A stretch of DNA of 64,000 nt from Streptacidiphilus albus JL83 (GCF_000744705.1 NZ_JQML01000001.1:5590017-5654016), one strand, 5' to 3'. Shown: positions 1 to 7,648, counted from the first letter of the stretch. The notes: a model not told the origin generated them from the letters alone. Numbers and translations are program-made.

Positions 1-459
1 CACGTCCCGCCACACCCCGTGGTGCCGGCCGACCCGGGACCGGACGCCGACCACCCGGAACCCGGCCCGCTCGTGCAGCGCCAGGCTGGCGGTGTTCTCC
101 GGGAAGATGCCCGACTGCACGGTCCAGATCCCGGCCGCCTCGGTGGACCGGACCAGCTCGGCCAGCAGGGCCGAGCCGACACCCCGGCCCCGGGCCCGCG
201 GGTGGACGTAGACGGAGTGCTCGACCACCCCGGCGTACACGCTGCGGGCGGACACCGCGGCGACCGCGGCCCAGCCCAGCACGGTGCCGTCCTCGTCCAG
301 CGCGACCAGGCGGTGCCCGGGCAACCGGCCGGCGTCGAAGGCTGCCCAGGAGGGCGCGCAGGTCTCGAACGTCGCATTGCCCTCGTCGATGCCCGACTGG
401 TAGACGGCGAGCACCTGCTCGGCGTGCTCGGCGGTCAGTTCGGTGATGCGGAAAGCCAT
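1..459 (-). CDS. GNAT N-acetyltransferase, C-terminus cut by window edge
   Basis: The reading frame starts at the ATG at 459 and stays open to position 1, so about 153 residues are present and the C-terminus lies outside the window. The N-terminus reads MAFRITELTAEHAEQVL and is followed by a GNATFET segment near residue 30. The acetyl-CoA loop (RARGRGVGSALL) is clear near residue 100, followed by FPENTASLALHERAGFR. This arrangement matches the phosphinothricin/L-amino-acid N-acetyltransferase branch of the GNAT superfamily, which moves an acetyl group from acetyl-CoA to an amine. The true substrate cannot be read from the sequence. The gene diverges from nothing nearby; yajQ lies upstream on the same strand with a strong hairpin between them, so it probably has its own promoter. 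Confidence 0.85.
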   Translation of the reverse strand, partial: MAFRITELTAEHAEQVLAVYQSGIDEGNATFETCAPSWAAFDAGRLPGHRLVALDEDGTVLGWAAVAAVSARSVYAGVVEHSVYVHPRARGRGVGSALLAELVRSTEAAGIWTVQSGIFPENTASLALHERAGFRVVGVRSRVGRHHGVWRDV

Positions 460-508
460 CCACCGATGATGCCAGTGGGCCCCGGCGGATTCCGTCCGCC
501 CGTGCCGA

Positions 509-544
509 GGGGCACCATCCGGGCCCGTGCCCGGATGGTGCCCC
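509..544 (-). terminator. Hairpin terminator of yajQ
   Basis: A perfect 16-bp stem (509-524 with 529-544) and a CCGT tetraloop lie just past the yajQ stop codon. There is no U tract, which is common for Streptomyces terminators. It separates yajQ from the acetyltransferase gene. Confidence 0.7.
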
Positions 545-584
545 TGGTCGCCGTACCCCCGTCCCCGCCGCGCGGGGCGCAGGG

Positions 585-1073
585 TCAGCGGTAGTTGACG
601 AACTGGACGGCGAAGTCCAGGTCCTTGCCCTTGACCAGGGCCTGGATCGCCTGGAGGTCGTCCCGGCTCTTGGAGGTGACGCGCAGCTCGTCGCCCTGGA
701 CCTGGGCCTTGACACCCTTGGGGCCCTCATCGCGGATGATCTTGGCGACCTTCTTGGCGTTCTCCTGCGAGATGCCCTCCTCGATGGTCGCGAAGATCTT
801 GTACTCCTTGCCGGAGAGCTGCGGCTCGCCGGCGTCCAGGGACTTCAGCGAGATGCCGCGCTTGACCAGCTTGGTCTGGAAGACATCGAGGATCGCGTTG
901 ACCCGGTCCTCCGAGTTGGCCCGCATCTCGATCTTCTCGCCGGACCACTCGATGGCGGCGCCGACGTTCTTGAAGTCGAAACGGGTGGTCAGCTCGCGAG
1001 CGGCCTGGTTGAGCGCGTTGTCGACCTCCTGCCGCTCGACCTTCGAGACGATGTCGAAACTGGAGTCGGCCAT
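585..1073 (-). CDS. yajQ: YajQ family nucleotide-binding protein
   Basis: This 162-residue protein matches YajQ over its full length: [12 protein letters not shown] at the N-terminus, [13 protein letters not shown] near residue 34, and [13 protein letters not shown]-type sequence near residue 132. YajQ proteins fold as two ferredoxin-like domains; some members bind cyclic di-GMP or act as nucleic-acid-binding cofactors, but the role in actinomycetes is not settled. The start at 1073 is supported by AAGGAG about 11 bases upstream. It is a single gene ending in a hairpin. Family assignment is secure; function in this organism is inference. Confidence 0.93.
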   Translation of the reverse strand: MADSSFDIVSKVERQEVDNALNQAARELTTRFDFKNVGAAIEWSGEKIEMRANSEDRVNAILDVFQTKLVKRGISLKSLDAGEPQLSGKEYKIFATIEEGISQENAKKVAKIIRDEGPKGVKAQVQGDELRVTSKSRDDLQAIQALVKGKDLDFAVQFVNYR

Positions 1074-1295
1074 GATCAGTGAGTCTCCTTGACGGTGCTA
1101 CGACACGGTGGATGCCGGCCGTCCCGGACAAGGGACAGCCACCGCCCCAGCCTATCCACCGCGACCCGCGGCCGCCCTCCTCCTCGCGCAGGGGCCGGCG
1201 ATCCCGAGGAACCCGCCGATCAACCGAGTGGCGGAGCACCCCCTGCGATCGGGTATTGTTTACCTCGTCGAACGGGAGACCGCGAGACGATCCCT

Positions 1296-1380
<85 letters not shown>

Positions 1381-1390
1381 GGGAAAGCGG

Positions 1391-1423
1391 AGGCCCTCCG
1401 ACTGCACTGCAGTCGGAGGGCCT
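1391..1423 (+). terminator. Terminator after tRNA-Tyr
   Basis: A perfect 15-bp inverted repeat (1391-1405 with 1409-1423) with a 3-base loop begins 10 bases after the tRNA. It is followed by TTCTG, a weak U tract. Confidence 0.85.
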
Positions 1424-1520
1424 TTCTGCATGAGGGCGACCGTTCGCCCGGGGGCGGGCGCCCGGCCGCAGCGTGGCCGCACTGCGGTAGGGCCGGACCG
1501 AGTGGCGGCCGGGAGCAGCG

Positions 1521-2570
1521 ATGCCGCCGAACGAGGTTCCGCCACCCGGCTCCGGCACGGTTCCCTCCGGCACCCTCCGGTTCGTCCGCAACGGCCTCCA
1601 CCGGCTCGGCGTCACCGCCGAGGCCCTGTCCCTGCAGGTCGGCTCCGGGCCGCCGACCGCCGCCGACGAGGACGAGGACGAGGACGGGGACGAGGACGCC
1701 CGGGAGTCCACGGACCTGCTGTCGAGGCTCTGGCGGCTCGGGCTGGCCGAGCTGGACGACCCGCTGCTCGGCCTCCACGTGTCCGAGCAGTGGAGCCGTG
1801 GCAGCCTCCAACTGCACGACTACCTCTTCGGCACGGCGGCCACCCTGGGCGACGGGCTCGCCCTCGCCGTCCGCTACGCCCACGTCGTCAGCGACAGCGC
1901 CGGGGCCAATGACGTCGACCTGGTCGAGGAGGCGGACGGGCCGGTCACCCTCCGCTACCAGGTGCGCACGTCCTTCCCCGAAGTCGACGCAGTGGCCAGC
2001 CAGTTCGCGCTCGCGACGCTGCTCCGCCGGGCCCGGTCCGACCTCGGCGCGGACCTCTCCCCGTTACGGGTCGGCTTCGCCGCCGCCCCGCCGCGCCACG
2101 GCCGGGAGCTGGCCGCGGCCTTCGGGACCGACCGGGTCGACTTCCGGCAGGAGCGGACCACGATGACCTTCGCCAGGGCCGACCTCGAACGCCCGCTGCC
2201 GGGAGCGGATCCGGCCCTCGCGCGGATCCTGCGGGCACATGCGGATTCGATCGCCGCGGCCGCTCCGTCCCCACGCGCTCCGCAGTGGCGCGACGGGTTC
2301 CGACAGCTCCTCGTCGAAGGACTGACGGACCGGGAGCTGTCGGTGGCCACCGTCGCCCGGCGCATGACGATGAGTCAGCGCACGCTCCAGCGAAGGCTGG
2401 AGGAGGAGGGCACCAGCTGGCGCGAGGAGCTGGACGCGGTGCGCCGCGAGCAGGCCGAGCGGCTGCTGCGGTCCGGGCTTGACCGGTCGGCGACGGCCGA
2501 CCGGCTCGGCTACTCCGACGCCCGGGCCCTGCGCCGCGCGCTGCACCGCTGGGCGCACGCGGCCGGATGA
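1521..2570 (+). CDS. AraC-family transcriptional regulator with a TTA codon
   Basis: The 349-residue protein has a C-terminal AraC/XylS double helix-turn-helix (about residues 255-345: LSVATVARRMTMSQRTLQRR and a second helix pair around TADRLGYSDARALRRALHRW). The N-terminal 200 residues resemble the arabinose-binding-like sensor domain of OruR/VirS-type regulators, so it probably senses a small molecule. An acidic stretch (residues 49-60) is encoded by GAG/GAC hexamer repeats. Leucine 182 is encoded by TTA (2064-2066), which in Streptomyces needs the bldA tRNA. GGGAG stands 6 bases before the ATG. The alpha/beta hydrolase gene starts 136 bases downstream on the same strand and is the obvious candidate target, though this is inference. 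Confidence 0.88.
   Translation: MPPNEVPPPGSGTVPSGTLRFVRNGLHRLGVTAEALSLQVGSGPPTAADEDEDEDGDEDARESTDLLSRLWRLGLAELDDPLLGLHVSEQWSRGSLQLHDYLFGTAATLGDGLALAVRYAHVVSDSAGANDVDLVEEADGPVTLRYQVRTSFPEVDAVASQFALATLLRRARSDLGADLSPLRVGFAAAPPRHGRELAAAFGTDRVDFRQERTTMTFARADLERPLPGADPALARILRAHADSIAAAAPSPRAPQWRDGFRQLLVEGLTDRELSVATVARRMTMSQRTLQRRLEEEGTSWREELDAVRREQAERLLRSGLDRSATADRLGYSDARALRRALHRWAHAAG
1665..1694 (+). repeat. GACGAG hexamer repeat inside the AraC gene
   Basis: Five tandem 6-base units (GACGAG, one degenerate) encode the Asp/Glu run of the AraC-type regulator. Slippage here would keep the frame and only change the length of the acidic run. Confidence 0.8.
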
Positions 2571-2706
2571 CGCCGGGCCAGCCGGCCCCGCCGGGCCGAG
2601 GGCGTGGCCGAGGGCGTGGCGCGTTCGGTCCGGACGACGGCGCGCCGGGTCCTCCCGCCGGGTGCGCCCCTCCGGCGAGACTTGCGGACGGCGAGAGGAG
2701 CCGACG

Positions 2707-3747
2707 ATGTCCTACCAGTGGCTGATGGACCCGAAGGACCTGTTCGAGGAGCGCTACCCGCAGATGCTCACCCTGGGCCTGCCGGTGGCGGACGTGGACG
2801 CGGTCCGCGGCGCGGTGGCCGAGATGTGGCCGGACCAGCCCGGTGGCTGGGTGCACGAGTGGTCGGCCCTGGCCTCCCGGTACGCCGCCGGGGGGCGGCA
2901 CGACCTGGCCGTCCTGGCCTACGGGTGGGCCAAGTTCCCGGTGCTGGCCGACTCGGCCAAGCGGACCGCGCTGACCAGGCAGACCGAGCAGTACCGGCTG
3001 GCTGCGCCCGGATTCCCGGTGCCCTTCGAGCGCCGGGTGCTGGAGGTGCCGTACCGGGGCGGGACCACTCCGGTCCCGGTGCACCTGCTGGGCGCGCCCG
3101 GCGGTCCGGTGCTGATCGCCAGCGGCGGGGTGGACACCTGGAAGATGGACCTCCACCCGCTGCTGGTGGAGCTGGTGCTGCGGACCGGGGTCCGGGTGAT
3201 GGCCTTCGACCACGCCGGGACCGGGGAGTCGGCCGTGCCGATGACCGCCGACGGCGGAATCGAGATCGTCCGCGGCCTCATCGCCGAGGCCCGCGCCATC
3301 GGCGACGGCCGGGTCGGCCACTTCGGCTTCTCCATGGGCGGCTACTACGCCGCGCACTCCGGACTGGCGGGCGAGGTCGACGCCGCCGTGGTCCTGGGCG
3401 GGCCGGTGCGGTTCGGGTTCGCCGAGGAGAACGCCGGGCGGCTGACGTTCGGCATGGCCGACATCTTCGGCAACGCCCTCGGCCTGGACCGTCGGCCCAC
3501 GACGGCCGAACTGGGCCGGGCGATGGCCGACTTCCCGCTCACCGCACTGCTGGAGCCGGAGGCCAACGCGCCGATGCTGGTGGTCAACGGGGCCGACGAC
3601 ATCCATGTCCCGCAGCAGGACACGCTGCTGTTCACCGGGCGTCGCGACACCGAGGTCCGGCTGGTGCCGGACACCGGCCACGTCGCGGCCTCCAAGCTGC
3701 CCGAGGTGATGCCGGTGATCACTGAGTGGCTCGGCAAGCACCTCTGA
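2707..3747 (+). CDS. Alpha/beta hydrolase (FrsA/esterase-like)
   Basis: The start at ATG 2707 is chosen because GAGAGGAG lies 6 bases upstream; longer in-frame extensions overlap the AraC gene. The 346-residue product has a helical N-terminal cap (about residues 1-105) and a C-terminal alpha/beta hydrolase fold. The nucleophile elbow GFSMGG is near residue 207, the acid is likely the Asp in NGADDIHVP near residue 297, and the His is in DTGHVAA near residue 323. The cap-then-hydrolase order matches the FrsA / 2,6-dihydropseudooxynicotine-hydrolase-like group, which cleaves C-C or ester bonds. The substrate is unknown. It follows an AraC-type regulator closely and may be co-regulated. Confidence 0.85.
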   Translation: MSYQWLMDPKDLFEERYPQMLTLGLPVADVDAVRGAVAEMWPDQPGGWVHEWSALASRYAAGGRHDLAVLAYGWAKFPVLADSAKRTALTRQTEQYRLAAPGFPVPFERRVLEVPYRGGTTPVPVHLLGAPGGPVLIASGGVDTWKMDLHPLLVELVLRTGVRVMAFDHAGTGESAVPMTADGGIEIVRGLIAEARAIGDGRVGHFGFSMGGYYAAHSGLAGEVDAAVVLGGPVRFGFAEENAGRLTFGMADIFGNALGLDRRPTTAELGRAMADFPLTALLEPEANAPMLVVNGADDIHVPQQDTLLFTGRRDTEVRLVPDTGHVAASKLPEVMPVITEWLGKHL

Positions 3748-3765
3748 GCGCGCCGCCCCCGGGCG

Positions 3766-3781
3766 TCCTCGGAGACCGAGG
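3766..3781 (+). terminator. Possible hairpin after the hydrolase gene
   Basis: CCTCGG-AGA-CCGAGG lies about 20 bases past the hydrolase stop and is flanked by two GC-rich segments that could extend the stem. There is no U tract, so termination here is only possible. Confidence 0.4.
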
Positions 3782-3990
3782 TGCTGCCGCCCCGGGCGGT
3801 GACGGCGGAGGCGGCGGTCTGCCACCGCGTCAGAACGCGGTCGCCGGGGCGGATCGGGCCGTACCGGCTGTTGGCGGCGCGTGGTAGAAAGCGAAGCGAT
3901 CCCGTGGCAGCGGGACGCGGTCGGACGAGCGGGGAGCGCAGAGGGCTTCGGGGCGACGCGCCGACGCGGTGGAGGAGATCGGGGACGCCG

Positions 3991-4521
3991 ATGGGCGAAG
4001 CGGTGGAAGTGCGTGAGGCGGTACCGGCGGACGCCGAGGCGGCCGTGGACCTCTGGAAGTCGTCGCATGTGATCCGGCGCAACGGCAGGCCGCTGCCGGA
4101 AGCCCACATAGCCTCGGCGTACCAGCGGATGTCCGTCCCCGGGGCGCTGCTGCTGCTCGCCCACGACCCCTGTCCGGAAGGCGCGCCGGACGGCGCGCGC
4201 CCGCCCGTCGTCGGGACCATCCTCGGGGTCCAGGGCCTCGACCGGGACGGCCTGGGTCCGGCGGTGCCCGGGCTGGTGCACGTCTGCCTGCTCAGCGTCG
4301 CCCCCGATCGCTGGGGGCAGCACATCGGACGGCTGCTGGTCGAGCAGATGCTGCTCCGGGCGGCGGAGCACGGCTACCGGCGGGCCCAGCTCTGGACCCA
4401 CGCCGACAACCTGCGGGCCAACCGCCTCTACAAGGCGATGGGCTTCCGCCGCAGCGGACGGGTCCGGGTGGACGACTGGGGTGAACTGCTCGTCCACTAC
4501 TGGCGCACGCTGGAGGGCTGA
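3991..4521 (+). CDS. GNAT family N-acetyltransferase
   Basis: The start is ATG 3991, preceded by GGAGGAG at 3971-3977; the open frame upstream of this has no GNAT similarity. The 176-residue protein begins MGEAVEVREAVPADAEA, and the acetyl-CoA site is seen as VAPDRWGQHIGRLLVEQM near residue 110. The region HADNLRANRLYKAMGFRRSG near residue 142 is the conserved motif B end of the fold. It probably acetylates an amine or protein N-terminus; the substrate is not readable. It converges with the amidohydrolase-like gene, with only 4 bases between the stop codons. Confidence 0.88.
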   Translation: MGEAVEVREAVPADAEAAVDLWKSSHVIRRNGRPLPEAHIASAYQRMSVPGALLLLAHDPCPEGAPDGARPPVVGTILGVQGLDRDGLGPAVPGLVHVCLLSVAPDRWGQHIGRLLVEQMLLRAAEHGYRRAQLWTHADNLRANRLYKAMGFRRSGRVRVDDWGELLVHYWRTLEG

Positions 4522-4525
4522 ACGC

Positions 4526-5905
4526 TCACCCCGGCCCGTTGGAGGGCCCGTTGGAGGGTCCGTTGGTGGGTCCGGTGGAAGGCCCGACAGGCGGCCCGGC
4601 GGGAGGCCCGGCGGGAGGCCCGGCGGGAGGCCCGGCGGGGCCGCTCCGGCCCTGGCGCGGCACGGCGGGGGCGATCGGGTCCGCGTACTCCCGGACCGCG
4701 CTGGTGCGGCTGACCACCCGGCCGGCATGCAGCACCACCCGGCTGTGACCGCCGGACAGCACCCCGGGCAGGTGCTCGCCGCGGACGGCGAGCAGGTCGG
4801 CGGGGGAGCCCGCCACCAGGCGGACCGGCGGCAGCCCGAGGACGGCCCTGGCCGCCGAGCTGACCGCGTCGTAGGCGTCGGCCGGGTCCAGTTCACCGGC
4901 GGCGGCCAGCAGGAACGCCGATTCCAGCGGGTCCGCCCGGCCGACCGGATTGGCCCGGTCCCGCAGCCCGCCGCTGCCGGCCGCCACCACCACCCCGGCC
5001 GCCCGGAGCAGCCGGACCGGCGGCAGCGGCGGGGACGGCGTCCGGGGGCCGCCCGCCGCCGGGGGCAGGCCGACGCAGCGGTTGCCCTGCGGGAGGCAGG
5101 TGACGGTGAGCCCGGAGCCGGCCAGGAGGTCGAGCGTCCGGAGCAGGTCGTCGTCGCGCAGCAGCCCGAGGGCGGCGCACGGGCCGAGGTTCACTCCGGA
5201 GCGCGGGAGCCCGTCCAGCGCCTCGACCAGGCGTGCGAGCCCGTGCGGAGTGGCGGCATCGGTGTGGAGGTCGAGCGCCAGTTCGCTCCCCTCGGCCACG
5301 GCTGCTGCCGTCCGCACGAATCCGACCGGGTCCGGGTCCAGCTCCGGGCAGCCGCCGATCGCGTGGGCGCCCATGGCGACGGCCTCGGCCAGCAGGGCCC
5401 GGCCCTCGGCCCCGGCCGCACCGGCCGCGCTGCTCAGCGGTCCGGCCCGGGCCACGACCTGGAGCTCGGCCAGTCCGCGCAGCGCCCTGGCCGCCTGCAG
5501 GGCGGCCTCCAGCCGACGCAGTCCGTAGCCCTCGCCGATGCGGACATGGGTCCGCTGGACGGTCGCCCCGTAGCCGAGCCCGCTGAGCGCGGCCTCGGTG
5601 ATCCGCCGCTGTGCCGCCTCGACCGTCTCCGCCGCCCCGGAGTCCCCGCCCTCCGGCCCGGGCCGGGTGGTGGCGAAGGCCTCGTCCAGGTGGGCGTGCG
5701 GCTCGACCGGGGCCGGCAGCAGCAGATAGCCGCTGAGGTCCAGCCGCTCGGGGGCGCTGAGCCGGCCGGCCGGCCCGATCTCCTCGATCCGCCCGGCGCC
5801 GATCCGGATGTCCACGGCCCGGCCGTCCGGCAGCCGCCCGCCGTAGAGCAGCAGTGTCGGTCCGGCGGGTGGGTCCTGCTCGCTGCGGCGCGCGTCGCCA
5901 GACAT
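4526..5905 (-). CDS. Cytosine-deaminase-like amidohydrolase, metal site incomplete
   Basis: ATG 5905 follows GGAAGGAG, giving 459 residues; a longer upstream frame crosses the tRNA genes and is rejected. The fold is that of the amidohydrolase superfamily: the metal pair HAH is at residues 70-72 in EPHAHLDEAF, and a third histidine is in DLHTDAATP. The expected second catalytic histidine is replaced in VNLGPCAALG, and the expected active-site aspartate is missing in AAGSGGLRDRANPVG, where CodA-type enzymes have an Asp after GS or GH. It may therefore be catalytically altered or inactive. I recall similar degenerate relatives in Streptomyces genomes. The C-terminus is a Gly/Pro-rich repeat tail. 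Confidence 0.8.
   Translation of the reverse strand: MSGDARRSEQDPPAGPTLLLYGGRLPDGRAVDIRIGAGRIEEIGPAGRLSAPERLDLSGYLLLPAPVEPHAHLDEAFATTRPGPEGGDSGAAETVEAAQRRITEAALSGLGYGATVQRTHVRIGEGYGLRRLEAALQAARALRGLAELQVVARAGPLSSAAGAAGAEGRALLAEAVAMGAHAIGGCPELDPDPVGFVRTAAAVAEGSELALDLHTDAATPHGLARLVEALDGLPRSGVNLGPCAALGLLRDDDLLRTLDLLAGSGLTVTCLPQGNRCVGLPPAAGGPRTPSPPLPPVRLLRAAGVVVAAGSGGLRDRANPVGRADPLESAFLLAAAGELDPADAYDAVSSAARAVLGLPPVRLVAGSPADLLAVRGEHLPGVLSGGHSRVVLHAGRVVSRTSAVREYADPIAPAVPRQGRSGPAGPPAGPPAGPPAGPPVGPSTGPTNGPSNGPSNGPG
4531..4640. repeat. Two short tandem arrays encoding a Gly-Pro tail
   Basis: Four 12-base units (GGCCCGGCGGGA, 4593-4640) and about three units of CCGTTGGAGGGC type (about 4535-4575) lie at the 3' end of the amidohydrolase-like gene. 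On the minus strand they encode GPPA and GPSN repeats. All units are multiples of three, so copy-number change keeps the frame. Confidence 0.85.
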
Positions 5906-6163
5906 GCGCCGCTCCTTCCCGCCGCAGGGCCGCTCCCCACGTGCAGGGGAGCCTAGGGCGGTCCCGGGGGTGGACCGGGGAGGCGCGTGGGGACGATGGG
6001 GAGGAGCCCAAAAGTCGTATCGGTTGGGGGGAGTCCGCAGCGGCGCTGAACTGGGGTCCTGGGCATCCGGGGTGACCCGGCGGCAGCTCCCGGCCGCGCT
6101 GCGGGTGCCGCCGGAATGGATTTCACGGATCGGCCAGGGACCGTGTAATGTCTTCCTCGGCCA
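5906..6163. promoter_or_regulatory. Divergent spacer with tRNA-Thr promoter
   Basis: No gene is seen in this 258-base spacer. A likely tRNA promoter has TTCACG at 6122-6127 and TAATGT at 6146-6151 with an 18-base spacing, ending 12 bases before the tRNA. Confidence 0.45.
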
Positions 6164-6236
6164 GCCCCTATAGCTCAGTCGGTAGAGCGTCTCCATGGTA
6201 AGGAGAAGGTCTGCGGTTCGATTCCGCATGGGGGCT
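6164..6236 (+). tRNA. tRNA-Thr: tRNA-Thr (GGT)
   Basis: The acceptor stem GCCCCTA/TGGGGGC, D-arm, anticodon stem TCTCC/GGAGA with loop ATGGTAA (anticodon GGT) and T-arm are all present. CCA is not encoded. tRNA-Met follows 44 bases later. Confidence 0.96.
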
Positions 6237-6247
6237 CGGATGAGAGG

Positions 6248-6269
6248 GTTCCCCGCTTCGGCGGGGAAC
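6248..6269 (+). terminator. Hairpin between tRNA-Thr and tRNA-Met
   Basis: GTTCCCCGC-TTCG-GCGGGGAAC is a 9-bp stem with a stable UUCG tetraloop, directly after tRNA-Thr. It may terminate or mark a processing site in a two-tRNA transcript. Confidence 0.6.
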
Positions 6270-6280
6270 TCGATCGTCGT

Positions 6281-6356
6281 GGCGGTGTAGCTCAGTTGGT
6301 AGAGCAAGCGGCTCATAATCGCTGTGTCACCGGTTCAAGTCCGGTCACCGCTACCA
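6281..6356 (+). tRNA. tRNA-Met: tRNA-Met (CAT), elongator type
   Basis: The stem GGCGGTG/CACCGCT, anticodon loop CTCATAA (anticodon CAT) and encoded CCA (6354-6356) are clear. It lacks the three consecutive G-C pairs in the anticodon stem that mark the initiator tRNA, so it is the elongator form. This placement just upstream of rpmG is typical of actinobacteria. Confidence 0.95.
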
Positions 6357-6370
6357 CGTCCTGTAGCCGA

Positions 6371-6401
6371 TTGTCGGGTAACCCGCCCAGTCGGCTACTC
6401 T
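6371..6401 (+). promoter_or_regulatory. Probable rpmG promoter
   Basis: TTGTCG (6371-6376) and TACTCT (6396-6401) flank a 19-base spacer; an alternative -35 GTCGGG at 6373 gives 17. The predicted start is about 35 bases before the rpmG start codon. Confidence 0.5.
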
Positions 6402-6443
6402 TGTCTGTGTTCATAACGTTGTCTGTTCGAGGAAGGCACTCCT

Positions 6444-6608
6444 GTGGCCGCCACTGATGTCCGCCCGAAGATCACGCTGGCCTGCGTGGAGTGCAAGGAG
6501 CGGAACTACATCACCAAGAAGAACCGGCGTAACGACCCGGACCGTCTTGAGATGAAGAAGCACTGCCCGCGTTGCAACTCGCACACCGCGCACCGCGAGA
6601 CTCGCTGA
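6444..6608 (+). CDS. rpmG: 50S ribosomal protein L33
   Basis: This 54-residue gene starts at GTG 6444, with GAGGAAGG upstream. The product reads [21 protein letters not shown], and two Cys pairs (CVEC, CPRC) make the zinc-binding C+ form of L33, a component of the large subunit near the E site. Streptomycetes often carry a second, zinc-free paralogue used under zinc limitation; it is not in this window. The gene is followed by a strong terminator and then by the two hot-dog dehydratase genes, an arrangement also seen in mycobacteria (rpmG2-hadABC). Confidence 0.97.
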   Translation: MAATDVRPKITLACVECKERNYITKKNRRNDPDRLEMKKHCPRCNSHTAHRETR

Positions 6609-6654
6609 CCACTGCGTTCCGACGCAGGGCCGGTGTTCGCGACCAGCTCATCGG

Positions 6655-6697
6655 CGAAGGCCGTCCCCATCCGTGGGGACGGCCTTCGTCGTTTTTC
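6655..6697 (+). terminator. rpmG terminator
   Basis: A perfect 15-bp stem (6655-6669 with 6674-6688) with a TCCG loop is followed by TCGTTTTTCC. It is the most canonical intrinsic terminator in the window. Confidence 0.92.
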
Positions 6698-6724
6698 CCA
6701 CGAGGATTCACGAGGAGCCAGTCC

Positions 6725-7177
6725 ATGCCGCTCGACCCCTCCTTCATCGGGCGGACGTACCCGCCCACCGCGCCCTACGAGGTGGGGCGCGAGAAGATCC
6801 GCGAGTTCGCCGAGGCCGTCGGCGACGCCAACCCGGCGTACACGGACCCGGACGCCGCCAAGGCGCTCGGCCACTCCGACGTGATCGCCCCGCCGACCTT
6901 CCCGTTCCTGCTGACCTACCGGGCCGCCGCCCAGGTGGTCAACGACCCGGAGCTCGGCCTGGACTTCTCCCGGGTCGTCCACGGCGACCAGCGCTTCCGC
7001 TACACCCGCCCGGTCCGGTCCGGCGACCGGCTGACCGTCACCTGCGTCATCGACTCGATCAAGTCGCTGGCCGGCAACGACGTGCTGACCGTGCGCGGCG
7101 AGGTGCACGAGGAGAGCGGTGAGCATGTGGTCACCGCCCACATGATGCTGGTGGCCCGCGCCGCCGAGGGGGAGTGA
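6725..7177 (+). CDS. MaoC-like dehydratase, HadA-type subunit
   Basis: ATG 6725 follows CGAGGAG, giving 150 residues: MPLDPSFIGRTYPPTAPYEV. It is a single hot-dog domain of the FAS1/HadA N-terminal type. In mycobacterial HadAB the A subunit shapes the substrate channel and the B subunit carries the catalytic Asp-His pair; here too this protein lacks a clear D-x-N-P-I-H motif, having AVGDANPAYTDP instead. It probably forms a heterodimer with the next gene product to dehydrate 3-hydroxyacyl thioesters (ACP or CoA). The next gene starts 2 bases after its stop codon, so the two are one operon. Confidence 0.88.
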   Translation: MPLDPSFIGRTYPPTAPYEVGREKIREFAEAVGDANPAYTDPDAAKALGHSDVIAPPTFPFLLTYRAAAQVVNDPELGLDFSRVVHGDQRFRYTRPVRSGDRLTVTCVIDSIKSLAGNDVLTVRGEVHEESGEHVVTAHMMLVARAAEGE

Positions 7178-7179
7178 GC

Positions 7180-7608
7180 ATGTCCGCGAATGTGAACTAC
7201 GACACGGTCGAGGTCGGCACCGAACTGCCGTCCCAGTCCTTTCCGGTGACCCGGGCGACCCTGGTCCAGTACGCCGGGGCCTCGGGGGACTTCAACCCGA
7301 TCCACTGGAACGAGGCCTTCGCCACCTCGGTCGGCCTGCCGAACGTCATCGGCCACGGCATGTTCACCATGGCCGAGGCGATCCGGGTGGTCACCGACTG
7401 GCTCGGCGACCCGGGCGCGGTGGTCGAGTACGGCGTGCGCTTCACCAAGCCGGTCGTGGTCCCGAACGACGGCGTCGGCGCGGTCATCGAGGTCACCGCC
7501 AAGGTCGCGGCCAAGCTGGACGACCGCCGGGTGCGGGTGGACCTGCTGGCGACCAGCGGTGGCGAGAAGGTCCTGGGCATGTCCCGGGCCGTGGTCCAGC
7601 TGGCCTGA
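7180..7608 (+). CDS. MaoC-like dehydratase, HadB-type catalytic subunit
   Basis: The 142-residue protein (MSANVNYDTVEVGTELP) has the hydratase signature YAGASGDFNPIHWNE near residue 35 with catalytic Asp and His, followed by GLPNVIGHGMFTMA. It is the (R)-specific 3-hydroxyacyl dehydratase subunit. ATG 7180 is chosen over GTG 7174 because GAGGGGGAG sits at a proper distance upstream. With the preceding subunit it resembles HadAB, which in mycobacteria acts in fatty-acid synthase II; in Streptomyces the exact pathway is unproven. A hairpin follows the stop codon. Confidence 0.9.
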   Translation: MSANVNYDTVEVGTELPSQSFPVTRATLVQYAGASGDFNPIHWNEAFATSVGLPNVIGHGMFTMAEAIRVVTDWLGDPGAVVEYGVRFTKPVVVPNDGVGAVIEVTAKVAAKLDDRRVRVDLLATSGGEKVLGMSRAVVQLA

Positions 7609-7648
7609 CCGGTCCGGCCGGACCGAGCGGTCCACCGGCCCGAGCAGA

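Noticed and set aside
4593-4640. Possible CRISPR-like repeats
   Set aside because: Units are 12 bases, contiguous without spacers, and inside a coding region; no cas genes exist in the window.
1945-4896. Long minus-strand frame across AraC, hydrolase and acetyltransferase genes
   Set aside because: Arg/Pro/Gly-rich without domains; three sense genes have good starts and motifs.
6281-6356. tRNA-Met as initiator tRNA
   Set aside because: It lacks the three G-C pairs of the initiator anticodon stem and has a paired first acceptor position.
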